DNA of 64,000 nt from an uncultured Geobacteraceae bacterium (GCA_903939115.1 CAJAFV010000062.1:62001-126000), one strand, 5' to 3'; shown: positions 32,665 to 41,080, counted from the stretch's first letter. Notes: a model not told the origin generated them from the sequence alone. Program-made: numbers and translations.

Positions 32665-34773
32665 TCAAACAGGCTGAGGCGCGGTCAGTGAACCGACCGT
32701 AAAACAAAACCGACTCCCAAATCCTTCACCTTCCGACTCCACCCAAACCTTGCCGCCATGCACCTCGATAATCCGCTTGACCAGTGCCAGGCCAACACCG
32801 GTGCCGTTGCTTTCGGCATCCAGTTTATTAAACAGCCCGAAAATGATCCGGTGAAATTTTTCATCAATGCCTATGCCGTTATCCTGCACAAAAAAGATGT
32901 TTTCGCCAGCTTCTTCTCGCATACCAAACTGTATCTGCGGCTCTGTCTGATCACCCATGTAATGTATGGCGTTCTCAAGCAGATTTTGAAGCACCTCGGC
33001 CATGCGCAGTCTGTCGCAGAATAGTATTGGCAGACCAGGCTGCACGGCAACGGTCACTCTGTGATTTTTTAAAGGCCCGGCCAGTTGAGCGAGCACATCG
33101 GCTACCAGCAGATTCATATCCACCGATTCCGGAGTATTGATAATCCGGCCGATGGTTGAGAGTTCCAGCAGGTCGCGCAGCAGATCATTCATCTTGTCGG
33201 CGGCATCGCTGACCCGCTTCAGATCGCCCGCCATCCGCTCGTAATTACCTTTCAAAAGATCCTTTTCCAGAGAACCGGTAAACCCCTTGATTGTAATTAT
33301 TGGGCTCTTAAGATCGTGGGAGACGGTGTAGGTGAAACGCTCCAGTTCGGCGTTCTTTTGCTGGAGCTCTCTTTCATACACCTTGCGTTCAGCGATAAAG
33401 CGGGCCTGTTGAATATTCTGGTACGCCTTCAGGGATAATTCATTGGCGAGCAGAAAGAGGACGAGAGCCACCTTGTCAAACCGCTCTTTCGACATGGTCG
33501 GAACTTCCGCCAGCGCAGTCCTGAAAAGTTCCCGGTCAACATCTATCTCATCGGCATATTCCAGCATCTTCTCTTCGTCCTGTTCTTCGTTCCTGACCTG
33601 CCCTATGAGCCAGTTGGCAATATGTCTGCCGCCGACGGTAATGCTTGCCCCGCCATCCCAGAGTCCGCCGCTCATGCAGGGCTGGACAGTCGGACCTGCT
33701 GGATTGCATTTCCCCAGGACGCTGTCAGACTTGATGCAGTTCTCCAGACCTTTTTCCGACTTGCGGATAATGTCATTACATAACCTGCAGAAGTTACTTG
33801 GCTTGGTGAGAGGTTCGCCGTCAGGGGTGGTGATTATGGAAGCCACGCCGGTCGCCTCTGCAAAGGCATCCTGAATATGCTGCAGTTCATTGATGCTGAA
33901 CAGCTCTTCAAATGAGATTGAGCCGCTGTCTAACGGTTGAGTCAGTGATACAAGCCGCTTTTCGATTGTCTCCTTATCCCGTTTGCGCTCGGTGATGTCA
34001 GAGAAGGAAACAACAACCTGCAGCAACGTGCCATCTGCACCGGTGACCGGATAGGCGTTGCATTGCACCCAGACCGGTTCAGCCAGATCAGGGCGGCGAA
34101 TCCCCAAAACCTGGTTAGCCATTGGTTCGCCTGACGACAGCACCCGATTGACCGGGTATTCTGCAAGCGGTAATGCCGTACCGTTTTCCTGAAGAAAGCA
34201 CCAATCCGGATCCATGGCAACTCTTCCCTGCATCTGGTCCTTAGTGAGGCCGAGCAGGGTTGAAGCCATGGAGTTGGATAAAATGACTGAGGAATCCGGG
34301 GCATAGACAATCATGCCGGAGGAAAGATTGTTAACCAGAGCACGATACTTCTCCTCGCTGTCCCGCAACGTTGCTTCTGTCCGTTTGCGCTCGGATATAT
34401 CATGCCAGACCACATAGATCACTCCGTCCGGAAGAGCTGCTAGGGAAACCTCCACAGGGAATTCTTTGCCATCGTCCAGGTGATGGTGAATCCATTCAAA
34501 ACGATTTGAACCGGTTTCAAGGGCCTTATCAACTACCATTTGCACTTTGACTTGAGATAACAGGCCATCAGGTTGATACTCAGGGGAGAGTTCCCATGGC
34601 GATATATTGATTACATCAGCAATTGATTTTGCATGGAGACTGTCAGCCGCAGCCTGATTACAATCGATGAACTTGCCGTCATGGAACAAAAGACAGGCGT
34701 CCCTCGAATATTCAAACATATTTCGAAATTTACGTTCGGAGCTGGCAAGCGGCTGTTTAAGTGTGTACTTCAT
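32665..34773 (-). CDS. PAS-PAS-PocR histidine kinase
   Basis: A 702-residue soluble kinase, first gene of the signalling run. PAS domains lie at about 10-125 and 135-265. A PocR ligand-binding domain (about 285-455) has the cysteine series FCRLCNDIIR ... CIKSD ... KCNPAGPTVQPCMSGGLWDGG. PocR domains bind small metabolites or metals, as in the propanediol regulator PocR. HisKA (VSHDLKSPIITIKGF) and HATPase_c (GTGVGLALVKRI) complete it. The kinase half is almost a copy of the one at 24198-25406. SD is weak (GAGG). Confidence 0.88.
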   Translation of the reverse strand: MKYTLKQPLASSERKFRNMFEYSRDACLLFHDGKFIDCNQAAADSLHAKSIADVINISPWELSPEYQPDGLLSQVKVQMVVDKALETGSNRFEWIHHHLDDGKEFPVEVSLAALPDGVIYVVWHDISERKRTEATLRDSEEKYRALVNNLSSGMIVYAPDSSVILSNSMASTLLGLTKDQMQGRVAMDPDWCFLQENGTALPLAEYPVNRVLSSGEPMANQVLGIRRPDLAEPVWVQCNAYPVTGADGTLLQVVVSFSDITERKRDKETIEKRLVSLTQPLDSGSISFEELFSINELQHIQDAFAEATGVASIITTPDGEPLTKPSNFCRLCNDIIRKSEKGLENCIKSDSVLGKCNPAGPTVQPCMSGGLWDGGASITVGGRHIANWLIGQVRNEEQDEEKMLEYADEIDVDRELFRTALAEVPTMSKERFDKVALVLFLLANELSLKAYQNIQQARFIAERKVYERELQQKNAELERFTYTVSHDLKSPIITIKGFTGSLEKDLLKGNYERMAGDLKRVSDAADKMNDLLRDLLELSTIGRIINTPESVDMNLLVADVLAQLAGPLKNHRVTVAVQPGLPILFCDRLRMAEVLQNLLENAIHYMGDQTEPQIQFGMREEAGENIFFVQDNGIGIDEKFHRIIFGLFNKLDAESNGTGVGLALVKRIIEVHGGKVWVESEGEGFGSRFCFTVGSLTAPQPV

Positions 34774-35475
34774 GGCAAAACCTCAATTAAGGAATAAGAG
34801 TTTTTTTCGTTCCCACCGGCACTACCCTTTACCCTTTTTGCGTACCAACTGTAAAACAAAAAACAATTCTGGAACAGGGTTTTAGGTGTGTAATTATAGA
34901 ATTTCTCCTTGGGAAAGTAACTAATATTTTTGCTGTAATAAATGTATTTCATTATTCTGAAGCGTGTTTCACAGTTGGGAATGTCTAAAACCTCCAGATA
35001 TCGCTGAAAGAGCTTATGCTTGAAGATGCTGCAACTGTCCCCTCTATATCAAACACCGCGTTACTCCTTGCAAAATAGTATTCACGCATCACAACCCAAC
35101 ATCAAAAATCCATCTTAGTGGGAAAAGGTGTCAAGTGTCCGGTGAAACCCGTATTACCATTTGTTGAAATTGCAAAGATCATTGCATCCGCGACAGCAAA
35201 CTGGTCGTTGCTATATGCGCACCGGAGTTATTTTATTGCTAAGGTGTGGGAGGTTCACTTATCTGATGACTTTGGCTGTGTAACGGAAGATGCCAGATGA
35301 TGAGTTATGAAAATATGGCCAAAGAAGAAATACAAGCGTATCTACATAAACTTGAGAGGGATGGGGTGGCTGAGCTTCAACTCATTGACATCTGAGTGAT
35401 CTGATATGTCTTGTTCCAACTGATTCCAGTAAGCTTATCAACTCTGCATCTGTGTATTTGATGATATGCTCTCGC
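34774..35475. other. intergenic region without a confident gene
   Basis: About 700 AT-rich bases between the first kinase of the signalling run and the MocR regulator. Two 60-codon open frames exist, 34770-34952 minus and 35118-35300 plus. A 33-codon frame starts at 35297, overlapping the end of the second. None has a recognisable domain or good SD. The region should contain the promoter of the kinase operon, but no convincing -35/-10 pair stands out. Confidence 0.4.
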
Positions 35476-36867
35476 TCAGCAGATTTGGGAGAGTAGTGCG
35501 ACTCCTTGCTCAATCTCGCTGCTATTCATCCCACCAAAGCCGAGCAGCAATGTTGTCGCTTCGGGTTGGCCAACTACGTGGAATGCAGAAAACGGGAACA
35601 GACGAATGCCTTTTTGCCGTGCTCGATCTATGATCTCCGCTTCGCTGGGTAACGTGTCAGGCAGCATAAGAACAATATGAAGTCCGGCGCCTTGACCAAT
35701 AACAACAGCCCGTTTGCCAAAATGAGTTTCAATCGACCGTAACAGGATGTCGTGTTTCTTTTTATAGATAATGCGCATCCGCCGTATATGCCGTTCCCAG
35801 TGCCCCTGCTCCATGAATGTTGCCATAGTTCTCTGTTCGAGCAACGATACTGAGGGAAAATAATCCTGGTAAAGGTGACGGTAAGATGCCAGCAATGAGT
35901 AGGGTAGCACCATGTAACTCAAACGGAGTGCCGGGGAGAGTATTTTTGAGAATGTTCCCGAATAGATACTATTTCCGGTCGGACGCAGCCCTTGTAAAGA
36001 GGGTATGGGCTTCCCATGGTAGCGGAGTTCGCTGTCATAATCGTCTTCAATAATATACTTACAACCCGACTCCGCCCATTCAATCAACGCAAGCCGGTTA
36101 GCGACCGGCATAACGTAACCCAAAGGCATCTGGTGTGAAGGGGTGACGTAGGCGATGGTGCTATTACTGGCTTTGAGCAGATTCAGGTCAAGACCGCCCG
36201 ACCCGACTGGGACCGGGAAGATGGTATATGAATGGTTTTTGAAAACGGAACGTGGCAGGTGGTAACCAGGGTTCTCGACCGCCACTACAGAATGGTTTCC
36301 CTTTAATATATGCGAGACTATGTCGAGGCTCTGCTGAAGTCCGGCGCAGATAACAATCTGATCAGGGGCACAGATCACACCTCGTGATCGTTCCAGATAA
36401 CTTTGAATAGCGCAGCGCAATCCCCAGTCTCCTTGAGGATCGCCATACTGGACAAGCTGTTCGCTGTTTCGGCGCAGGCCTTCAATAAAACTTTTTCGCC
36501 AGAGTTCCGTGGGAAAACTTTCAGGATCAAGACGGGCAGGGTGGAAATCATAGGCAAAGTTGGATGGGGGACCTGGAAGGTAGTCGTCTTTGCCTGGCTT
36601 GCCCGTTAGAGATTGCGGTGCAGTCTCCTGGTCAAGTGCCGACACGAAATACCCGCTGCGTGGCTTGCTGTATATGTATCCTTCTGCGTAAAGTTCTTGA
36701 TAGGCCCCGTCAACCGTGTTGCGACTGGCTGAAAGTTCGATGGCTATATCCCTGACCGATGGGAGCCTGGAATCGGCAGGCAGCTTGCCTGACAGGATAT
36801 GCTCCCGGATCTGATTATAGAGTTGTCTGTATAGCGGAACATGATTACTGCTATTCAGAATGAACAT
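35476..36867 (-). CDS. MocR/PdxR-family transcriptional regulator (GntR HTH + aminotransferase domain)
   Basis: A 463-residue chimera. The N-terminal GntR winged helix (about 1-75) shows VPLYRQLYNQIREHILSG, LPSVRDIAIELSASRNTVDG and YQELYAEGYIYSKPRSGYFV. A fold-type I aminotransferase domain (about 90-460) follows, with the PLP lysine in YSGTFSKILSPALRLSYM and IIEDDYDSELRYHG. MocR proteins sense PLP or amines and usually control a divergent gene for PLP synthesis, transport or amino acid use. Here the divergent side holds only an integrase fragment, so the target seems lost. Two direct repeats about 100 bases upstream may be its operator. Confidence 0.9.
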   Translation of the reverse strand: MFILNSSNHVPLYRQLYNQIREHILSGKLPADSRLPSVRDIAIELSASRNTVDGAYQELYAEGYIYSKPRSGYFVSALDQETAPQSLTGKPGKDDYLPGPPSNFAYDFHPARLDPESFPTELWRKSFIEGLRRNSEQLVQYGDPQGDWGLRCAIQSYLERSRGVICAPDQIVICAGLQQSLDIVSHILKGNHSVVAVENPGYHLPRSVFKNHSYTIFPVPVGSGGLDLNLLKASNSTIAYVTPSHQMPLGYVMPVANRLALIEWAESGCKYIIEDDYDSELRYHGKPIPSLQGLRPTGNSIYSGTFSKILSPALRLSYMVLPYSLLASYRHLYQDYFPSVSLLEQRTMATFMEQGHWERHIRRMRIIYKKKHDILLRSIETHFGKRAVVIGQGAGLHIVLMLPDTLPSEAEIIDRARQKGIRLFPFSAFHVVGQPEATTLLLGFGGMNSSEIEQGVALLSQIC

Positions 36868-36969
36868 GTCGCCCCCGGTTATCTTAACGAGTTTTAGAAG
36901 CTTTTTGACGTTAGATTTTTAATCATCGCGCCTCGCCGACCTTCTTTGCATACTCGCATGTTACATAAT

Positions 36970-37006
36970 CTGCCACCATAAAATAAATAAAAACTGCCAC
37001 TATAAA
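36970..37006. promoter_or_regulatory. direct repeats upstream of mocR, candidate operator
   Basis: CTGCCACCATAAA (36970-36982) and CTGCCACTATAAA (36994-37006) match at 12 of 13 positions and are spaced 24 bp apart. MocR/PdxR proteins commonly bind pairs of direct repeats in the divergent control region. The assignment is by position and pattern only. Confidence 0.4.
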
Positions 37007-37009
37007 TGG

Positions 37010-37273
37010 TTGCAATCTGGGTTTATGCTGGAATTATGCATTCGTCAGGACCTCAACAAACTCGTTGATCTCATGGGACATGCTTCGAAGAGGATGATCT
37101 ACGATGTTTATGGGAAATATGTAAAAGGATTGGAAGAAGATCGACTTCTGGTCCTGGAATATTTTGGAAGGGATTATTTAGACGGCAGAAACGACATGAC
37201 CCTTGACTCACAGACTTCTGGTGAAAGTATTAGTGAAAGTCAAGGGCCATGTCATTATAACAGCCTGTTTTAA
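37010..37273 (+). pseudogene. C-terminal fragment of a tyrosine recombinase
   Basis: The reading frame contains LVDLMGHASKRMIYDVYGKYVKGLEEDRLLVLEYFG. This is the end of a phage-type tyrosine integrase with the GH motif and the catalytic tyrosine in YDVYGKY. The arginine, HxxR and N-terminal domains are missing, and the only start is a TTG without SD. It abuts the outer att copy of the present island. It is probably left from an older element that used the same or an adjacent site. Confidence 0.6.
37193..37253. repeat. long inverted repeat next to the outer att site
   Basis: Bases 37193-37208 (GACATG-A-CCCTTGACT) pair with 37238-37253 (AGTCAAGGG-C-CATGTC). This gives 15 base pairs interrupted by one mismatch, with a 29-base loop. 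It overlaps the 3' end of the integrase fragment. It may be a recombination-related or transcript-end structure. Confidence 0.5.
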
Positions 37274-37283
37274 CAGGTTTTTT
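37264..37283 (+). terminator. intrinsic terminator after the integrase fragment
   Basis: CCTGT (37264-37268) and ACAGG (37273-37277) form a short stem with a 4-base loop, followed by TTTTTT. It lies directly before the outer att copy and would stop plus-strand transcription from the integrase remnant. Confidence 0.5.
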
Positions 37284-37285
37284 GC

Positions 37286-37320
37286 TGGTGGAGACGGTGG
37301 GAGTCGAAGCGTCTCCACCA
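37286..37320. repeat. outer attachment site of the ssrA-integrated island
   Basis: Bases 37286-37308 are identical to the 3'-terminal 23 bases of the main ssrA gene (44933-44955), in the same orientation. This is the direct repeat expected from site-specific insertion into a tmRNA 3' end. Unlike the gene, this copy continues into GTCTCCACCA (37311-37320), which is the reverse complement of its own first ten bases. The site is therefore also a palindrome. The two copies lie 7.65 kb apart and bracket the integrase. Confidence 0.75.
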
Positions 37321-37539
37321 ACCAACTTATAACATGCTGTTTTTATTGTCTATTGCCGATTACTGCTGTGTCGAACGGATCACCTAAATGGATCACCTGA
37401 ATGGCACACCGAGAGACCTCCGTGTACGTGTACCATTAATATTCGTAGCTTACAATTTTACAGCATCAGGATTCAACTAGATAATTTTGTAGGACAACGG
37501 TTCGACTCCCAAAATGGGAATAGAACAGCTCGAAATTGT

Positions 37540-37854
37540 TTAGGCATGTTCAGGAACAAATCTTATCTCAAGATGACAGCCGACCGCTTGAGCGTACTTT
37601 TTGAGTGTAGTCACTGAAGGGGCGTGTTTCCCAGCAGCTTCGAGTCTTGATATTGCACTTTTTGTTGTTCCCATCAGTTCTGCTACTGCTTCTTGTGAAA
37701 GCCCGACTCGTGAACGGGCGGCAAGCATCTCCCTTACAAGTGCATATTCCTCTTCCAAATCATCATAAGCCTTCTTGAAACCTTCCCTCTGCTTGGCTTT
37801 TTCAATGAAAGTATTGTGGTCATGGGTTACTGGTTTAAATTTTAATTCAGCCAT
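37540..37854 (-). CDS. XRE-family antitoxin (HigA-like)
   Basis: A 104-residue protein. The N-terminal part includes DHNTFIEKAKQREGFKKAY. The C-terminal helix-turn-helix reads RSRVGLSQEAVAELMGTTKSAISRLEAAGK, as in HigA-type antitoxins. It would neutralise the toxin and repress the operon, probably at the palindrome at 38171-38190. It overlaps the upstream toxin gene by 8 bases, in the toxin-first order of HigBA modules. Because the toxin is frameshifted it may be an orphan antitoxin. Confidence 0.85.
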   Translation of the reverse strand: MAELKFKPVTHDHNTFIEKAKQREGFKKAYDDLEEEYALVREMLAARSRVGLSQEAVAELMGTTKSAISRLEAAGKHAPSVTTLKKYAQAVGCHLEIRFVPEHA

Positions 37855-38162
37855 TTTGCACCTCCTTGATACGTTTTCGAGCTATTTTCAGCTCTGATTC
37901 AGGTGTAGCTGGTGTTTTCTTTATGAACGCATGAAGTATTATGATTCTCCGCCCGACAAGAAAACAGTAAAATGCACGTCCGATTCCTTCTCGCCCTTTT
38001 GGTCTTAACTCAAAGAGACCTTTCCCCATTGCTTTTGAATGAGGCATTTTCACGTTAGGCCCAAAGCTCAAGAAGTCTGGTGTAATCGGCAAGAATGCCA
38101 TCAGGCCAAGATTCAATTTCAGCTTGGACACGAAAATGGAAATATTCAACTAAGTAGCTCAT
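37847..38162 (-). pseudogene. HigB-type (phage Gp49-like) toxin gene, frameshifted
   Basis: From the ATG at 38162 the frame gives MSYLVEYFHFRVQAEIESW, then PDGILADYTRLLELWA and a stop (38055-38057). The rest of the toxin (FGPNVKMPHSKAMGKGLFEL, RPKGREGIGRAFYCFLVGRR) lies in another frame to 37847. Gp49/HigB proteins normally run straight from TRLLELL to EFGPNVKMPHSK. A small deletion at about 38062 has therefore split the gene. A 100-codon frame starting at 38149 covers the second part but begins with out-of-frame residues. The mRNase toxin is probably inactive. Confidence 0.75.
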
Positions 38163-38170
38163 TGGAATAT

Positions 38171-38198
38171 GGTTAGCAAATATGCTAACCTTTGTCAA
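38171..38198 (-). promoter_or_regulatory. toxin-antitoxin promoter with palindromic operator
   Basis: GGTTAGCA (38171-38178) and TGCTAACC (38183-38190) form a perfect 8-bp palindrome with a 4-base centre. On the minus strand TTGACA (38193-38198) precedes it, and the palindrome covers the spacer and the -10 area (TAACCA). This is the expected layout for autorepression by the HTH antitoxin. The toxin start at 38162 follows. Confidence 0.6.
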
Positions 38199-40171
38199 GT
38201 AATACCATCTTTGTTGTGATCGATTTTTGTTTCAACTGTTTTGGAAAGATCGTTATTTTCAGAAGCAATATTTGTACGTGCCTTCCGTATTTTTCTTTTT
38301 GCTATTTTCAAAAGACCATCAAGTGTATCTACTTTTGATAATAGGAACTCAAGTACATTTACGTTATTAAATTCACATGTCCCAAATACGGTTGACAGTA
38401 CGAGGTATTCCTTGAGCGTTTGCTCGGTTGACATTGCCCCAGTATACCTTCTATGTCTTGCAAAACGTTTTATGGCGTGTTCTGCATTGTTATTATTCCA
38501 AGGCACTCCATCATGGTTAATAAATGCAAATAATTTTGGGCCGTTTTTTTCGAAACGTCTTTTATATTTTGAAGCAAGTTCTGAGGAATATTCAGCTGAT
38601 GATAATTGTTCTAAAAATTGTTGGGCCTCTTTTTTGTGCTTTTGCAGATGCCTCCGCTTTAAACCAAATTTATCAATTGTATTGACAATTTTTCTCAATA
38701 CTGTTCCAAAAGCCTGAGCCATTCCTTTAAGTTCATAGTCGAAAGGATTTCGCAATATGTCATCATCGATGTCTCTGACCAGATGAATAAGACATTTTTG
38801 CTGTTCACAAGGCAAAGAATCATAGCCCGTGTAGAAATCAGAAATCAACACGCCTTTAAATTGAGCAAGCATTTCTTTTAGGAACGATGCCTCTCGTGTC
38901 GGTCGGTAGAAGTAGTAAACCTTATCCATGCTCGTTAATACCCATACATACCCGTTTTGTAATGGTTTTAGTTTAACAGTGGTTTCGTCGATGTGAATAA
39001 CTGCTTCAGAAAGTATACTCTGGAGAATCTCATCATGTAGTGCTTGGTACTGCCTCGTGACATATTGCAGAGCACGCCTAATTGTTTGATTATGAATCGA
39101 TATTCCGAAAGCATCATTAAGAGTTTTTTCAATTCTAAGAATATTTACGCCACATACATTATTAAGGTAAACGCACCAAGAGGCTATGGGAGTGGAGAAA
39201 AGAGCAGTAAGGTCAGAACCCTCAAACGGAATACGCTTTTCGTTGTCGGGTACATCTTTTTTCTTGATGCCAATTCCTGTAAATGGATTCTGCTGGGCAT
39301 AACCATTTTTACAAGCCCAGGTAAAAAATTGAGAGACTCGACTGAAATAAGCATTGACCTTTGGTATAGACAGCAAGTCTTCCTTGGGAACTTTCATTGC
39401 TGCAACGTCTTTGACAGACTTGTCACGATAAAGGGGCTTCTTGTTCATGTTCGATGGTAATTTCATCAGTGTATCTTTGAAAAACTGCGACACTTGATAG
39501 TCAACCGATGAAATAGTTATGTCATTGGTAATAATGACCAACAGTTTGTAAATTGATCTATACTCGGATTCTGTTTTTGGAGTCCAGTTCCCGCCAACCA
39601 CCATTTCTTTACAGTACTTTTCAATAACTTCAGAAATTGGCATGCCATTTAGATTATTGGTGACAATGCCCTGGGGTGGCAGCATTGTAGATGAACGTAC
39701 AGCCTGAAATGACTGAGCCTCTGTATTTAAATATATTCGCTGTTGGATAAATTCTAGATACATTTTTACGGTTGCTTCGCAGAATTGCACAAACTGATCA
39801 GATGATTTGTCCAAATTTATATTGGCTGATTGAAGAATATTTTCTGCAAGTGTTACTGCAAATTCAGGAATATTATCAGAAGTCACGCCCAAAAACTGAT
39901 TCTGTCGTAATTCGGATACAGTTTGAATTGCTTTGAGATAACTGGGAATAGTATTATTTTTCCAGATATCATCCGCAATAACAGAGTAGGGGCCGACCTT
40001 TCGCAGCGTCTCCTTTTCCTGAGCAATTAATTGTTCAAGCGTTTGGTCTAGTTTTTTTCTCAGCTCTTCCCAACTGATCATATTGTCTCTTATCCCATCT
40101 AAATTCGCTTCAAAACAGACTCGTAGTGCTCTGCCAACGGTTCGGGCAGCATGGAGGCTTCGGGTCTGCAA
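38195..40171 (-). CDS. chimera of a tyrosine-integrase N-terminal half and an IS66-type transposase
   Basis: One 658-codon frame joins two unrelated parts. Residues 1 to about 328 look like the N-terminal and SAM-like DNA-binding domains of a phage integrase (TRSLHAARTVGRALRVCF ... SRVSQFFTWACKNGYAQQNP ... EGSDLTALFSTP). They stop before any recombinase catalytic residue. From about 331 an IS66-type transposase follows, with DDE candidates Asp395 (IHIDETTV), Asp445 (LISDFYTGYD) and the Glu of NNNNAEHAIKRFA. Its own N-terminus is missing. Coding potential continues upstream of the ATG (GEELHRREYRRSLQ), so the 5' end is truncated too. The junction is near 39180. Confidence 0.7.
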   Translation of the reverse strand: MQTRSLHAARTVGRALRVCFEANLDGIRDNMISWEELRKKLDQTLEQLIAQEKETLRKVGPYSVIADDIWKNNTIPSYLKAIQTVSELRQNQFLGVTSDNIPEFAVTLAENILQSANINLDKSSDQFVQFCEATVKMYLEFIQQRIYLNTEAQSFQAVRSSTMLPPQGIVTNNLNGMPISEVIEKYCKEMVVGGNWTPKTESEYRSIYKLLVIITNDITISSVDYQVSQFFKDTLMKLPSNMNKKPLYRDKSVKDVAAMKVPKEDLLSIPKVNAYFSRVSQFFTWACKNGYAQQNPFTGIGIKKKDVPDNEKRIPFEGSDLTALFSTPIASWCVYLNNVCGVNILRIEKTLNDAFGISIHNQTIRRALQYVTRQYQALHDEILQSILSEAVIHIDETTVKLKPLQNGYVWVLTSMDKVYYFYRPTREASFLKEMLAQFKGVLISDFYTGYDSLPCEQQKCLIHLVRDIDDDILRNPFDYELKGMAQAFGTVLRKIVNTIDKFGLKRRHLQKHKKEAQQFLEQLSSAEYSSELASKYKRRFEKNGPKLFAFINHDGVPWNNNNAEHAIKRFARHRRYTGAMSTEQTLKEYLVLSTVFGTCEFNNVNVLEFLLSKVDTLDGLLKIAKRKIRKARTNIASENNDLSKTVETKIDHNKDGIT

Positions 40172-40218
40172 TGAACGTCTATATTCACGTCTGTGTAATT
40201 CCTCCCCGATAACGTAAA

Positions 40219-40431
40219 TTGGAAATATTATTAAACATATTTATATTTATAATTGCAGTCACTCCGCTGCTAATACTGGAAAATTTGAGTGACAGGTCAG
40301 AGTGGATCAAAAAAAACCATGACGTGGTAAGCGTGTTCCTCTGGATAGCGGTTATGGTGACGCTGTATTTCTTCATTCTACCATTATTTAGCATGAAGCC
40401 TAATCCTGGTGTGTTCAGGGATATGCGCTGA
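40219..40431 (+). CDS. possible small membrane protein
   Basis: A 70-codon frame from TTG. It has two hydrophobic segments (about 3-20 and 37-57) separated by the charged loop SDRSEWIKKNHD, then a short polar tail. The pattern resembles a real two-helix membrane protein, or the end of a larger one. No SD is visible, and the start abuts the truncated integrase part, so it may be a fragment. I do not recognise the family. Confidence 0.35.
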   Translation: MEILLNIFIFIIAVTPLLILENLSDRSEWIKKNHDVVSVFLWIAVMVTLYFFILPLFSMKPNPGVFRDMR

Positions 40432-40449
40432 CAGTATCAACGGCTGAAG

Positions 40450-40512
40450 GGCCGTCGCTGGGGGACAAACTGATTGGTGGTATTTGCATCCAAGCCCACC
40501 CCAGCGACGGCC
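40450..40512. repeat. 14-bp perfect inverted repeat
   Basis: GGCCGTCGCTGGGG (40450-40463) is exactly complementary to 40499-40512, with a 35-base loop. No T-run follows. It lies in gene-poor sequence (40432-40726) at the end of the minus-strand replication genes. It might be a transcription end, a replication-related site or an old element boundary. Nothing else recognisable is in this stretch. Confidence 0.55.
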
Positions 40513-40726
40513 TATCCCGTTTACCTCTGTCCCGCGGCCCCACTCCGCACAACACTGCTGTCAGAACCTCTACAGCCGTCCGACCGCACTGTCCCCCTAG
40601 TTGGTGTAGGTCATCTTAAGAACGTGCCCCCAGTAGACCGTGGGGAAGCGAACGACGGTTCCACCTGGTTCGGCCCGTCGGTATATTGGGCTAGGTGTTG
40701 TCACGTTGCCGGGGCCACGCTCTGGT

Positions 40727-41080
40727 TTATGCACCCGCACCGGCATCACTTCGCCGTCGGGTTAGAGTTGCTTTGACTGCCGGGACTTGGCAGCCGGGGT
40801 CGCCGCAATAGAGAAAGCCGTTGTTCCCCACTTGTAGCTGAGCGCCGCATACTTTACCGCCCACCTTCCTGGCTGAGCAATACCCCAGAGACCATATCTC
40901 TGTCGGCGCGGACTTCACCCGCAAGGGGTCCCGTGTCCCCTCGTGGTAAGTGACAGCAGGCCCAATCGGCATGACGTAGCCTTCCAACTTGGCGAGCACA
41001 GCGTCCGGTACTTTGATGATACTTCCGGGGAGCTGTAACACTCCCCGGTCTCTGAATACCTTTATGACTTGATATCTCAT
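40727..41080 (-). CDS. hypothetical island protein with zinc-ribbon-like cysteines
   Basis: A 117-residue protein of unknown function beginning MRYQVIKVFRDRGVLQLPGS. Its C-terminal half has four cysteines in the order GYCSARK, KVCGAQLQVGNNG, LYCGDPGC, suggesting a zinc ribbon. The tail is basic (LTRRRSD). The ATG overlaps the stop of the RepA-like ATPase gene by four bases. This supports translation as the last gene of that small operon. Confidence 0.6.
   Translation of the reverse strand: MRYQVIKVFRDRGVLQLPGSIIKVPDAVLAKLEGYVMPIGPAVTYHEGTRDPLRVKSAPTEIWSLGYCSARKVGGKVCGAQLQVGNNGFLYCGDPGCQVPAVKATLTRRRSDAGAGA

Noticed and set aside
37286-37320. A tRNA-like gene end (CCA-containing T-arm sequence)
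   Set aside because: Only the last 23 bases of a tmRNA are present, followed by a palindrome. No tRNA body or acceptor 5' strand is nearby, so it is an att duplication and not an RNA gene.
37010-40171. Integrase fragment at 37010 and the integrase half at 39180-40171 as two parts of one gene separated by inversion
   Set aside because: The C-terminal fragment and the N-terminal half resemble different integrase subfamilies, and they point in opposite directions. Common origin is not supported by what can be seen.
40474-40776. Plus-strand 100-codon open frame
   Set aside because: It overlaps the better supported minus-strand zinc-ribbon gene and the inverted repeat, and has no recognisable motif.
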